A stretch of 45,295 bases of DNA from assembly GCA_020832345.1 (NCBI GenBank), contig JAFIEY010000043.1, positions 1 to 45,295 on the forward strand, in the 5' to 3' direction. This DNA is from Cryomorphaceae bacterium (lineage in GTDB: Bacteria > Bacteroidota > Bacteroidia > Flavobacteriales > Schleiferiaceae). A program made the position numbers and the translations under genes. The notes beneath the pieces were generated by a model. It saw only the letters and a list, made by a program, of their open reading frames with translations, did no database searches and was not told where the DNA came from. This document shows, one piece after another, positions 26,501-35,756 of this stretch; position 1 is the stretch's first letter; each line of letters opens with the position of its first letter.

Positions 26501-26550
26501 TATACCAAGCAGCAATCTATACCAAGCAGCTATCTACATAAGCAGCTATC
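26501..26550. repeat. Three 16-17 bp tandem repeats at the 3' end of the Kunitz gene
   Basis: Units TATACCAAGCAGCAATC (26501-26517), TATACCAAGCAGCTATC (26518-26534) and TACATAAGCAGCTATC (26535-26550) are adjacent. The last one and a half units contain the stop codon and final codons of the Kunitz gene. Confidence 0.8.
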
Positions 26551-26769
26551 CATACAGGCTTCCAGCGTTTCGAAAGGCACCTCACCACCGCAGCCACCCC
26601 AAATAAAGCTTTCGCATTCTCGCGTTTCGGTATTAAAGAAGTATCTGATAAATACGCTATCACAAATTCCCGGATCATGTTCTAAATCACACGCTGGGGT
26701 AGGTGCGCATATATCTGCGCAGCTTGTGAGCGTTAGGGCAAAAACCAATGTAGTTATGATGCGCTTCAT
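26530..26769 (-). CDS. Kunitz/BPTI-type domain lipoprotein
   Basis: The 79-residue protein has a lipoprotein signal (LVFALTLTSC, Cys 17) and then one Kunitz domain. Its six cysteines are C27, C36, C52, C60, C72 and C76, with spacings 8, 15, 7, 11 and 3. BPTI has 8, 15, 7, 12 and 3. IRYFFNTETRECESFIWGGC also matches the Kunitz core. The residue after the second Cys, the P1 site of canonical inhibitors, is Asp 37 instead of Lys or Arg, so trypsin inhibition is unlikely. Extra cysteines C21 and C78 flank the domain. The start at 26769 was chosen because an ATG three codons upstream adds nothing to the signal. It is a probable surface or periplasmic protease inhibitor or adhesion module. Confidence 0.88.
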   Translation of the reverse strand: MKRIITTLVFALTLTSCADICAPTPACDLEHDPGICDSVFIRYFFNTETRECESFIWGGCGGEVPFETLEACMDSCLCR

Positions 26770-26849
26770 AGAAGTCAAAAATGGGTTTGTCAGTTGGTTG
26801 AAAATGTAAAAAATGCTTTCAACTTACATCTGGCAATATTAACAAGGCT

Positions 26850-28892
26850 TTAAAAAACCCGGACAGCCCTTACGCGTTCGGCATTTCCCTTTGCATTCGA
26901 CAATTGATTTCCATTGGTGAAATTTTGGCCCCAAGCACTTGAGAATCCATACTCTGTAGAACTCCAGTAAATGCCGTTGGAAAAACCTCCAATTTCCTTA
27001 CGGGCTTTGTAAATTTCATCCAATTCAAACTTGGTTGGCATTCTCCAATCGCGGAAATTACCTCCGTCAGTATTATAGTTTTTAGGGTTGGAAATAGCGT
27101 TTTGAGCATCATACCAATTATCCGAAGTGCCTTGGTCGGTAGAAGCAACGACAAGTCCGTGCTTTCCATCATCCGAGACCCAAATAATATACCCACCTTG
27201 TTCGGCGCTGTATCCTATGGTATAGAATTTACTGGTGGTTTCTCCATCCGAAGATGATTGCTGTGTGCCTTCACCTTGTCCTCCACCTTGATTTCCTAAG
27301 GATTTAGGTACATTTATCCAAGCGGTTGCGTAATCATTATCGTCCACTTTGACTAAAATCTGGCCTTTTCGTCCACCACTGGGAACACCTTTTCCGGGTT
27401 CACCTTCCTTTCCACGAGCACCCTCAAGACCTTGAGGTCCGGCAGGTCCTTCGGGTCCTCTTTCACCTCTTTCACCTTTAGGTCCCATTGGCCCCTGCGG
27501 TCCTGTTGGGCCTTCGGGTCCTCTTTCACCTCTTTCTCCTTTCGGTCCTGCTGGGCCATTTGCCGGTCCAGCCGGTCCTTGTGGCCCCCGTTCACCATCT
27601 TTACCTGCTGGTCCTTGAGGTCCTTCAGGCCCTCTTGGTCCTTGAGGTCCGGCAGGCCCGGGTTCACCGTCTTTACCGGCTGGTCCTTCGGATCCTCGTG
27701 GTCCTGTAGGCCCTTCGGGACCTCGTTCGCCATCTCGACCTGCGGGTCCTTGTTCTCCTCTAGGTCCTTGCGGCCCTGCTGGCCCTTGCGGCCCTGTAGA
27801 TCCTCTTTCACCATCCTTACCGGAAGGTCCTTGCGGCCCTGTAGGTCCTTGTGGTCCTCTTGCTCCGTCGTTTCCGGAAGGTCCTTGTGGTCCTGTAGGT
27901 CCTTGTGGCCCTCTTTCACCGTCTTTTCCTGCTGCACCTTGTGGTCCTTTAGGCCCTTGTTGCCCCTGTGGTCCTTGCGGTCCTTGCGGTCCTTGTGGTC
28001 CGGTTTCTCCATCTTTACCGGGAAGCCCTTGTGGTCCGCGGTTACCCTGCGGTCCTTGCGGCCCTCTTTCACCATCTTTACCTGCGGGTCCTTGCGGCCC
28101 TCTTAATCCTCTTGCCCCCTGTGGTCCTTGCGGCCCGGTTTCTCCATCTTTACCGTCATTGCCACGTGGTCCTTGTTCACCTCTAGGTCCGGGAGGCCCT
28201 TGTGGTCCGCGATCTCCGTCTTTTCCTGCGGGTCCTTGAGGTCCTCTGGCTCCATCCTGACCGGGTCCTCCCTGAGGTCCTTGAGGTCCGGTTGGCCCAG
28301 TTAAACCAATTGGTCCTTGAGGCCCTGTTGCTCCATCATTGCCACGTGGTCCTTGTTCGCCTTTTTCACCCTGAGGTCCTTGAGGTCCTGATGGTCCTTG
28401 TGGCCCGGTTGTACCATCTGCACCGGGAAGTCCTTGCGGTCCTTGCGGTCCTGGAGGCCCAGTTGGCCCTTGTGGCCCTTGAGGCCCCGGTGTTCCATAC
28501 AAAGAAAACAGTGAATAGGAATGCGAAATAAAAGGTTTGGTCTCCCTTATATTATAGTTAGATCCAGCATTTGGATCAATCTCAGTTTTGACAAAATAGG
28601 GGCCATCTGCCCAAATGATTTTTGAAAAATCACCACTTATAACAGTTCCATCACCTATTCGAAATACGGCTACACTGTTGGAGTCTGAAGTAACGGTTTG
28701 GGTTTCTGAATAGACGACTTCACCATTTTCAGTGCCTTTTAGGATACTTACTTTAACACTGACGTTTTGCGACGGGAACGTATTGTTGTTAGCATCTTTG
28801 ACTACCACTTGATAATTTAGTCTTTGTGGCGACTGAGCAGCCAAAGTAGCAGTCATAAGCAGTGCTACACAAACGTAAAGCAACTTCTTCAT
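26850..28892 (-). CDS. Collagen-like repeat protein with C-terminal Lcl/DUF1566 (FISUMP-like) domain
   Basis: The 680-residue protein has a signal peptide (1-20, ending LAAQ). An N-terminal beta domain (21-132; [20 protein letters not shown]) is of a type often placed before surface modules in Bacteroidota. About 124 Gly-X-Y triplets follow (133 to about 505), mostly GPQ, GPT, GER and GKD. One visible break of the Gly period occurs at [11 protein letters not shown]. Residues about 545-680 form a DUF1566/Lcl-like domain: [22 protein letters not shown] and ERVRAVRVF. Legionella Lcl has the same collagen plus C-terminal arrangement and binds glycosaminoglycans (family knowledge). There is no T9SS domain, so the export and anchoring route is unknown. 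The promoter at 29098 implies a leader of about 200 bases. Confidence 0.92.
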   Translation of the reverse strand: MKKLLYVCVALLMTATLAAQSPQRLNYQVVVKDANNNTFPSQNVSVKVSILKGTENGEVVYSETQTVTSDSNSVAVFRIGDGTVISGDFSKIIWADGPYFVKTEIDPNAGSNYNIRETKPFISHSYSLFSLYGTPGPQGPQGPTGPPGPQGPQGLPGADGTTGPQGPSGPQGPQGEKGEQGPRGNDGATGPQGPIGLTGPTGPQGPQGGPGQDGARGPQGPAGKDGDRGPQGPPGPRGEQGPRGNDGKDGETGPQGPQGARGLRGPQGPAGKDGERGPQGPQGNRGPQGLPGKDGETGPQGPQGPQGPQGQQGPKGPQGAAGKDGERGPQGPTGPQGPSGNDGARGPQGPTGPQGPSGKDGERGSTGPQGPAGPQGPRGEQGPAGRDGERGPEGPTGPRGSEGPAGKDGEPGPAGPQGPRGPEGPQGPAGKDGERGPQGPAGPANGPAGPKGERGERGPEGPTGPQGPMGPKGERGERGPEGPAGPQGLEGARGKEGEPGKGVPSGGRKGQILVKVDDNDYATAWINVPKSLGNQGGGQGEGTQQSSSDGETTSKFYTIGYSAEQGGYIIWVSDDGKHGLVVASTDQGTSDNWYDAQNAISNPKNYNTDGGNFRDWRMPTKFELDEIYKARKEIGGFSNGIYWSSTEYGFSSAWGQNFTNGNQLSNAKGNAERVRAVRVF

Positions 28893-29507
28893 TCGTTGGG
28901 TTTTTGGGCAATTATTTGATTGACGGGGTAGTAGAGCTTAGAGTAGGGGTGAGTTAAAAAGTGAGAAAGCGCATTTTTTAAGGTAAAAGGATTGTGGTAG
29001 TCTTTAAACAAAAACAACCTAAGGCCGCTTTTAGCGACTAAAAAAAGGTGAAGTACAGGATGAATCATGGCCATATTTGCCTTTTACAAAAACTAAACAA
29101 AACTAAGAACAATAGCCAATTTACCAAAAGTTCTAAGTCTTTCTTTTTTTAATATTTTCAAGGAAACAACGATGTATATTATCTCCATTGCGCTTCTCAA
29201 CGAATGCGGACAAATATACAATGTTTCCCAACGTAAAAAAATTTAGTGAAAATGGAAGTTTTGCATATTTATCAACCGATGTAATAGGTATATAGCGATT
29301 TGATATATGAATTCAATAAAACATTCTACAGGTTAGCACCCATTTTCTTTTGATCGATTTGAATCTAATTGATGATTTTTAGCGGGATAAGGACATTTTT
29401 TAATGAATCAAAAAGTGTTTGTAATAATAATGCAATGGAATTTGAGGGTATATGTGATTGTTGAAAAGTTTAATTTGGTTCAAATAAAATTACAACAATC
29501 ATTTTAC
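28893..29507. other. Long leader and intergenic region upstream of the collagen-like gene
   Basis: From 28893 to 29097 the DNA is the probable 5' leader of the collagen-like gene and contains a 61-codon minus-strand frame that overlaps its start by 3 bases (28889-29074). Further up, 29130-29507 is AT-rich and I see no gene; it includes an inverted pair GATTGTTG (29456-29463) and CAACAATC (29493-29500) just past the end of the CotH gene. Confidence 0.5.
29098..29128 (-). promoter_or_regulatory. Promoter of the collagen-like gene (TTTG-N19-TAGTTTTG)
   Basis: On the minus strand TTTG (29128-29125), 19 bases and TAGTTTTG (29105-29098) match both Bacteroidota elements with good spacing. Transcription would start near 29092, about 200 bases before the ATG. 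Confidence 0.55.
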
Positions 29508-32500
29508 TCAATTTTTGATAAGTCGCCGTGATACGTGCAAATTTCCCTGAATATTGAAAATATAAACCCCCGGAGCAAGATGGGACAAATCTAATTCAGC
29601 TTGGCCACTTTTAGGTGTTTGACTTTTGGTATAGACACACTTACCACTCATGTCGAATATTTCAAAAGTTATCGACGAACCAGTTTCATTATGCTGAGGT
29701 ATATTTTTCACAAAAACGTTTCCGTGTGAAGGATTTGGGTAAATCACAATATCATTTTTATATGGAAAGACGTTATCTTCGTAATATTCTTCTTTCTGCA
29801 GATTAAGGTGTACCCCAGAAACTCCAATATTATTAAACGTTACTCTGTGTCCATTGTCTTGATCTAAAGTGTTTCCAATAAAACTAATTCTTATTTTAAA
29901 ACTTTTATTATTATTTGCTGTTGGACAATTTGAAAAATCAGAAACAATTTTTTCGAAATTAAATGAAATTGGATAGATACTATCAGGCATACCATCGGTT
30001 ACCCATTTATTGGATATTGTATCCCAATAATCTATTTTTAATCCACTTGCTGCACCTTCATTTTTTACCGCAAAACTCAAGGTAATTTCATGGTATAGCT
30101 CAGTTGAAACGTCAATAATCAATTCATTTTTTGCACTATCTGTTTCAAAAGGTTGTTTTATTTGTAATCCTCTCATTGGGAAATTACCAAAAGGTTCATC
30201 GTCATTAACTGATGAGTCATAATTGAGCGCAGACGGTGCGTTTCGTCTTTCCATTGATGCCTTGCGCCAAAGTGGATGGTTTTGTGAAAAGGGATACATT
30301 GCGCCAAACGAAGAGTGAAAAATTATTTCACCGGAAATGGATTGTTTTGTATAAGTTGCTGATAAACTATCGAGTGGAGTGTTGTTGTCTATGTCTGTAT
30401 CAAAAACCCAAAAATGAATATAATCCGTTGAATCTTCAAACCCAAAATTGGCAATAAATTCCATGTTTGAGGTAGGTGTTATATTTATCTCGGGATCTGT
30501 ACCGGAAATATCACCAGACCAATGGGTAAAAACAAATCCTGGTTTCGCTATGGCTTTTATTGTGATTGGAATATCGTTAAAATATAATCCACTCCAGGGA
30601 TAAGGATTAAAATCAACGCCCGGGGTTTCTTCAATTATCTTAATAGTGTTAATTTTTACAAAACCATGTTGATTATTTGATACATCAAGAGTCAAGGTTA
30701 CGTCATTTCCAGAAATATTAAATTTTTCTCTAATGTGATCCCTTGCAAATGCCGGACGTTCATCAGCAAATTTTTTCATTCCTAAAACATTATCACCCCA
30801 ATTATTTAAAGTGCCCCAACGATTTTGGTGATTTGGGACTTCGTCAGCAATTGCAGCCTCGTATTGATCAATTAAAGCGTTAACTCTACTGGGTCTGAAT
30901 GTTGTATTTAACATGTCAGCATACCGATTAATAAAGCGGTGCTTAAACTCTGTGTTGTCAAACAACTTGTACAATAGTACTCTAGACCAACCAACAGATG
31001 AAGAGGCTCTTTCTAAACTGTTGTGAGTCCAACTAGAATCACCAGTCCAGCCAAATCCATGATCTGTATCAAACATTAGCCATCGCCATCTTCCGTCTTG
31101 TCCATAAGGCGCACTTGGCTCATATTGCGAGGTTTGTTTACGAAAGAAATCAATATTATTACTAGGCCAATCTGTGTTGCGTGAATAAATTTGAGCAATG
31201 GTGTAGTCTATGAAATTTTCTACATCCATTTGGGTTTTCACTACTTCATAATTGGAAGTAATTGACATATTGCTAAATTTCACAAAATTTCGCATTGAAA
31301 TATAATGTCCACTACTTCCAAGTTTTACTTCAGCATTCTGTGTGAGTAAGTCTAATTCACTTTCATTTATCCCAAAAACTCTATCTATATAGTGTTTGTC
31401 ATACCTTTCCCTTATATTGAGGATACCATAATACTCTCCATTTACGTAAAAATTTGCAGGTTGATAATCCTGGGTTTCAAAATTCATATGGGATACAATC
31501 CGTTGAATAAGCGCATCTCTAAAATACACAACGGGTGAGGTGACATATGTCTCGTTATTTCCAATCCACTCGTCCACGCCATCGTTGCCTGAATTTCTTA
31601 ATAATAGACGATTGAAGGAATTGCTGTTTTCAGAACCAAAAAATGGATAATCAAATCTGTTTTGGGTGTCATATTCTTTGCGGGCATATAGGCGAAATGA
31701 TTTATTTCTTAATGATCTCGAAAACCCTCCATGAATTCTTATGCCTATTTTTTGATTTAATACTTCGTTTTCATTAACAAAGTATTGAAATACTGCTTCT
31801 TTTTCGTGTGAGAGGCCACGCCTTTGATAGTTCCCACTAACATGACCAGTGGTGACGTCAGTTTGATTGGCAGTCCGCCAGTCGTCAAAATCTATCCCAG
31901 CCACGTTAATGCCCTGTTGATAATCAAATAGGTGGTTTTCATCTAAGCTTAAGGAAATGGTTGGAAGGGTTGAGTTAAACTTTGTGCCGGTTGTATCTAT
32001 GAAATAGGTTCGTGTGATATAGTTGCTCATGTGTCCGTCTTTTACCACGCGAGTTTTTATAACAGTGGATTTTTTTACCGTACTTGATGGAAGGTATGGT
32101 GGTGAATGATGCCATGTAGTTGATTTACTTGCCACAATATTTGAGTCAGCACTCCGATCCTTAATCTGGACAGTATTAGCAAAAACCATAGTTTGGATAT
32201 TCGATGGTAATAATTGACCAAACGGTTGTCCAGGTAATTCAGGGTAGCTGTTTTTAAAAAAATATGTAAATCCAGTTAGATTAGCAGTGTCTGGAACTGA
32301 ACCATCCAAAGTGTAAATAATAATAACAGATGAGTCGGGGTGTGTAATATTTAAGTTGAAACTATTATTGTAAAATCCAGATAGATGGGAAATATTTGGT
32401 GGAGGTAAATATGCGGCAGAACCATTTGGATGAGCTGGTGTGGTTTCGCTGTATAATTGCCAAGATCCGGTACCATTTGGGAAACGACCGTATGATAAAT

Positions 32501-32930
32501 CACGGGGGATAGGAGTGGGCGGGAGTTCATCTATTCGAACTGAATCAGGTCGGGTTAAAATTATCTCTTCTCCTGATGAATTTATTCGAAAGTTGGTGTG
32601 AAGTTCCAGGCCAGGAATATTTCGGTTTTTACCGGATGCAAAAATGAGAAGGTACTCGTTAGGATCTAAAATTACTTGGGGAAGAATCCATTTAAAAACA
32701 TCGCCGTAATCATCCGAAAGCCCATATCCATTCAAATTTATACTTGATGTTCCGTAATTATAAAGTTCAATCCAATCCTCATTGTGGCCATCCTCATCGG
32801 TTGTATCACTCCCGTTTGATGCCATCACCTCATTTATCGCAATTGATTGCGCTGTTAAGTAGTTGTTTGTGTGTAGGTTAAATAATGATATTCCAATAAC
32901 TTGAAAATAGAAGTGTAGCTTTTTAAGCAT
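29508..32930 (-). CDS. T9SS-secreted lamin-tail/CotH-domain protein
   Basis: With the start at 32930 the protein has about 1140 residues and a signal region (LHFYFQVIGISLFNLH...LTAQ). It contains in order: a lamin-tail domain (SIAINEVMASNG, EDWIELYNYG, LNGYGLSDD), a chitobiase-like C-terminal segment (YTLDGSVPDT), and a CotH domain. The CotH part has IGIRIHGGFSRSLRNKSFRL, RDALIQRI, NFYVNGEYYGILNIRERYD and MFDTDHGFGW. A T9SS type A sorting domain ends the protein (IVIYPNPSHGNVFV...LAPGVYIFNI...SRRLIKN). CotH proteins are atypical secreted kinases (family knowledge); the acceptor here is unknown. It is preceded by a -7-like element 19 bases upstream. Confidence 0.9.
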   Translation of the reverse strand: MLKKLHFYFQVIGISLFNLHTNNYLTAQSIAINEVMASNGSDTTDEDGHNEDWIELYNYGTSSINLNGYGLSDDYGDVFKWILPQVILDPNEYLLIFASGKNRNIPGLELHTNFRINSSGEEIILTRPDSVRIDELPPTPIPRDLSYGRFPNGTGSWQLYSETTPAHPNGSAAYLPPPNISHLSGFYNNSFNLNITHPDSSVIIIYTLDGSVPDTANLTGFTYFFKNSYPELPGQPFGQLLPSNIQTMVFANTVQIKDRSADSNIVASKSTTWHHSPPYLPSSTVKKSTVIKTRVVKDGHMSNYITRTYFIDTTGTKFNSTLPTISLSLDENHLFDYQQGINVAGIDFDDWRTANQTDVTTGHVSGNYQRRGLSHEKEAVFQYFVNENEVLNQKIGIRIHGGFSRSLRNKSFRLYARKEYDTQNRFDYPFFGSENSNSFNRLLLRNSGNDGVDEWIGNNETYVTSPVVYFRDALIQRIVSHMNFETQDYQPANFYVNGEYYGILNIRERYDKHYIDRVFGINESELDLLTQNAEVKLGSSGHYISMRNFVKFSNMSITSNYEVVKTQMDVENFIDYTIAQIYSRNTDWPSNNIDFFRKQTSQYEPSAPYGQDGRWRWLMFDTDHGFGWTGDSSWTHNSLERASSSVGWSRVLLYKLFDNTEFKHRFINRYADMLNTTFRPSRVNALIDQYEAAIADEVPNHQNRWGTLNNWGDNVLGMKKFADERPAFARDHIREKFNISGNDVTLTLDVSNNQHGFVKINTIKIIEETPGVDFNPYPWSGLYFNDIPITIKAIAKPGFVFTHWSGDISGTDPEINITPTSNMEFIANFGFEDSTDYIHFWVFDTDIDNNTPLDSLSATYTKQSISGEIIFHSSFGAMYPFSQNHPLWRKASMERRNAPSALNYDSSVNDDEPFGNFPMRGLQIKQPFETDSAKNELIIDVSTELYHEITLSFAVKNEGAASGLKIDYWDTISNKWVTDGMPDSIYPISFNFEKIVSDFSNCPTANNNKSFKIRISFIGNTLDQDNGHRVTFNNIGVSGVHLNLQKEEYYEDNVFPYKNDIVIYPNPSHGNVFVKNIPQHNETGSSITFEIFDMSGKCVYTKSQTPKSGQAELDLSHLAPGVYIFNIQGNLHVSRRLIKN

Positions 32931-32949
32931 TGTTAATTGTTCTTTCTTG

Positions 32950-32957
32950 CAAAAGTA
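32950..32957 (-). promoter_or_regulatory. Candidate -7 element (TACTTTTG) of the CotH gene
   Basis: TACTTTTG on the minus strand fits TAnnTTTG, 19 bases before the chosen ATG at 32930. It overlaps the in-frame extension to 32960 and so supports the downstream start. Confidence 0.45.
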
Positions 32958-33081
32958 CAATTTTGTATGCCATTTTGTTAAGTAATTTTCTTATTTTGCT
33001 GTTTTTTAAAGTAATTAGGTGGATGATGTTAAAATAATTTTAAACAATAGTATATTCTTTATATTAATTTTTGAGCAGACC

Positions 33082-35022
33082 CTAATTAAAAAAATCCCAT
33101 TTTACGCCCAACCTAAAAACTCGATCGGGAAGTGGATAACCTGGTGCAGCAAAGTATTGATCCGAAGTGAAGCCTTGTGAAATGTTTTCCAATTTAAAGA
33201 AAAGGATGGCCCGCTTGAGCTCAAAATTTACGAAAAAGTTGAAATAGGGAAAATTGCCAATCAGGGTTTCATCTTGTAAATGAAACATCCCGGTAGCCGG
33301 CATCCAATCGGGTGCGTAATAACTGCTGAAATAATTTACCTCAATACCAGGTTGAAAGTTTAAACGCTTGTAATACACCTTAAAATTGGTGTAAAACAAA
33401 CTCCGAATCTGAAAGTCTGGGACGCGAATGGGGCCGAGTGGATCATCCGTTACTTGAAAGGCTAAGCTGTTTTTCCAGCCAAACCATTTGGAGGGTTCAA
33501 ACGTGGTATGACCTATTATTTGAAATAGTTGTGAAACTCCGTCGAATTGCTCGGGAATTGCAGACTGATTTAAGGTGGTGTAATTTTGAAATAGGTGATA
33601 ACCAGTCTCAACTTCCAACCAGTTTTTATATCCCAACTTCCCACCTAGCGATTGGTGATTTACAGGAGAAAAACCTGTGTTTGACCAAATAAAATGGTTG
33701 CTGGAGAAAAACCGATAAAATATGCCGGGATCTATGGAGCTTAAATCCAACTGACCCGAAATGGAAAAGTCGTTTACTTTAAAACCGATTTCGCCGTGAA
33801 GATGGAAATTTCCAATTTGACTACCAGCATAATTAAATTGCCCATCACCTAAAATGTGAAAACCCTTCCAATCAAATTCACTCTTTCCAAACAAATAGAA
33901 ACTGGTCAATGGTCTGGTAAAAAACATTCCTCTGTTGGTCGCAATTTCATAGCCGGTACCCGCCATCCATCGCAGATTTCCCACCGGAGGACTGCCGATA
34001 TAAAATTTTTGGTCAAAGGTTTCAAAACTGGTAGAATCATACGTTTCTGAAAAGTCAAAATAGGTGTTTTCAAAATAATCCTGATTGGCTCGACCGGTAA
34101 ATACGTACGAAAAGCGATTGTACTCTATGGTACTACCAAGCGTGAATATGGGGGTAAATGTCCGATGAACACTGTCCTCGGCACTTGCGATACTGTCATT
34201 TGCAGGTACCGAGTTTTTTATGGTAATGCTGTCTGCCTCTGTTATGTCTGCTGTGTCTGTTTGTAATGCGTCTGATAGTTTTGGTTTGTCTCTTTTCATG
34301 TATCCCAAGTCGTATTGCATGGAAGTGTAAAACCGTCGCTGTCGGGTATTGGATCGACTGTTATTTAGGTTTACATTGACCAAATCTCTTTGCTGTTGGA
34401 CATCTCTTAATTGCCCTGACGGATTTATAATTCCGCCATTTTCAGAGTTTCTTCGTGAAAAACTGTCGAAGTGTCCTAGGATTCGAAAGCGATTATTTTC
34501 CGTCCGATAATGATAACCAATGGAAAAGTTGTTGAATTCTGCCTCCTGACGATTGTATAATCCAATCGAGTTTAATCTCTGAAATCGTATATTGTATCCC
34601 AATCGCTCATGAACACTAAGTCTCGCATCGACATCAAAGGATTGTCCGCGTTCGTATCCTTGCAGATATCTGGCCGAAACTAGAGGGGCGCGAACGGTGT
34701 AATACCGAAAATCGGACTTGCTGCGACGACCTACAGGATAAGGGTTTTGTCCCCATTGTAGCTGAGCGGATTGATCGTACCGAAAAAGCATTTGTTGCAC
34801 AGGTGACCCTAAATTTCCCAGGTTAAGTTGTCCGAATTCGTCTTTCCCGGTCAGCGTTAAATTGATTTGTTCTCGGATACAAAGTCCGGTGTCAATCATC
34901 TGGAATGACCCTCCTTCGTGAAAATAACTAAAAGCATCTCTCGCCGAATCGCGGGGAAACCACGACTGTGCGCTTACTTGAAAGGCAAACAGGAATAAAA
35001 GGAAAAAATGAAATGTCCTCAT
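33082..35022 (-). CDS. Putative porin (Porin_10 family)
   Basis: The 646-residue protein has a signal peptide (FFLLFLFAFQVSAQ). Near the N-terminus comes the family pattern DTGLCIREQINLTLTGKDEFGQLNLGNLGSP, with PYPVGRRSKSDFRYYTVRAPLVSARYLQGYERGQ after it. The rest is a large outer-membrane barrel ending RVFRLGVKWDFFN. The loop rich in Asp/Ser/Glu/Thr near residues 245-285 is probably periplasmic or extracellular. Porin_10 proteins are Bacteroidota-specific and their substrates are poorly known. ApaG lies downstream in the opposite direction of reading distance (80-base gap), on the same strand as this gene's upstream neighbour. Confidence 0.85.
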   Translation of the reverse strand: MRTFHFFLLFLFAFQVSAQSWFPRDSARDAFSYFHEGGSFQMIDTGLCIREQINLTLTGKDEFGQLNLGNLGSPVQQMLFRYDQSAQLQWGQNPYPVGRRSKSDFRYYTVRAPLVSARYLQGYERGQSFDVDARLSVHERLGYNIRFQRLNSIGLYNRQEAEFNNFSIGYHYRTENNRFRILGHFDSFSRRNSENGGIINPSGQLRDVQQQRDLVNVNLNNSRSNTRQRRFYTSMQYDLGYMKRDKPKLSDALQTDTADITEADSITIKNSVPANDSIASAEDSVHRTFTPIFTLGSTIEYNRFSYVFTGRANQDYFENTYFDFSETYDSTSFETFDQKFYIGSPPVGNLRWMAGTGYEIATNRGMFFTRPLTSFYLFGKSEFDWKGFHILGDGQFNYAGSQIGNFHLHGEIGFKVNDFSISGQLDLSSIDPGIFYRFFSSNHFIWSNTGFSPVNHQSLGGKLGYKNWLEVETGYHLFQNYTTLNQSAIPEQFDGVSQLFQIIGHTTFEPSKWFGWKNSLAFQVTDDPLGPIRVPDFQIRSLFYTNFKVYYKRLNFQPGIEVNYFSSYYAPDWMPATGMFHLQDETLIGNFPYFNFFVNFELKRAILFFKLENISQGFTSDQYFAAPGYPLPDRVFRLGVKWDFFN

Positions 35023-35027
35023 CGCCG

Positions 35028-35035
35028 CAAAAGTA
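35028..35035 (-). promoter_or_regulatory. -7 element (TACTTTTG) directly before the porin start
   Basis: TACTTTTG lies only 5 bases upstream of the porin ATG (35022). A TTG at the -33 position is not clear. Confidence 0.4.
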
Positions 35036-35102
35036 CGGGTAAGGTTCGGAAATTTTTCACGAAAAATGAAAGACTTGATCTCTGGTTTTTTTCTCGAAAA
35101 GA

Positions 35103-35489
35103 CTAATTGAGATAAGGAGCAGAAGATAGAATAATCTTCTCAGTGGTAATAATAAACACCTCGTTGTGTTGCGCCAACTGAAAAGAATAATCTCCTTGAA
35201 TGAACCCAAAAAATGTATCTAAGGGCAGAAGGGTGTGGTGGATAAAAGATTCTCCCGGATGTATTATAGGTGCATTTCCATCGAAGCCCAGACCGACAAT
35301 TTCTGAGGGTGTTTCATCGCGGGTGTGGATGAACCAATGCTTTCCCAAAAGCTGGATGACTTCCTCGCTGCGGTTTTCTATGCAAATCGAACACTCATAT
35401 AGGAACATAGAAATGTCCTTCGTAATGAATCGCCCCTTGAACCGGGGCGTCAAAGATAAATGAATGGCCGCTTTTACATCTGCTATCAT
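35103..35489 (-). CDS. apaG: ApaG-domain protein (DUF525)
   Basis: The 128-residue protein matches ApaG throughout: FLYECSICIENRSEEVIQLLGKHW, then PSEIVGLGFDGNAPIIHPGESF, GFIQGDYSF and a C-terminal EKIILSSAPYLN. ApaG is a small fibronectin-III-like protein linked to Co/Mg resistance in enterobacteria; its exact role is unclear. It lies 80 bases upstream of the porin gene on the same strand and may be transcribed separately because the porin has its own -7 element. Confidence 0.88.
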   Translation of the reverse strand: MIADVKAAIHLSLTPRFKGRFITKDISMFLYECSICIENRSEEVIQLLGKHWFIHTRDETPSEIVGLGFDGNAPIIHPGESFIHHTLLPLDTFFGFIQGDYSFQLAQHNEVFIITTEKIILSSAPYLN

Positions 35490-35756
35490 TCTAATTGGGT
35501 GTTGTTCAGGTGGCTAATCTATGTATTATTTTTTATTTATGCAAGTGTAAAGGTGAAAAAAATGTCAATCAATAATTTAGATGAAACAAATATCGTAGTT
35601 TTAATTCTACTTTTTTAATCACTACTGTCAACCAAAACCCTGTGGATACGGTTTTTTTAGGTTGGAAAAAATAATAATATGCTGCGTTTTTTCTAAATTA
35701 AAAAACACATCAAAACTAAAATTCGTTTGGGTATGATAAAGTGAAAGCTAAAACTT

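Noticed and set aside
27353-28106. Long open frames on both strands within the collagen-like gene (27353-28075 minus, 27432-28106 plus)
   Set aside because: They arise because the repetitive Gly-X-Y coding sequence lacks stops in other frames. Their products are low-complexity Lys/Asp/His or Ser/Arg repeats without starts or signals.
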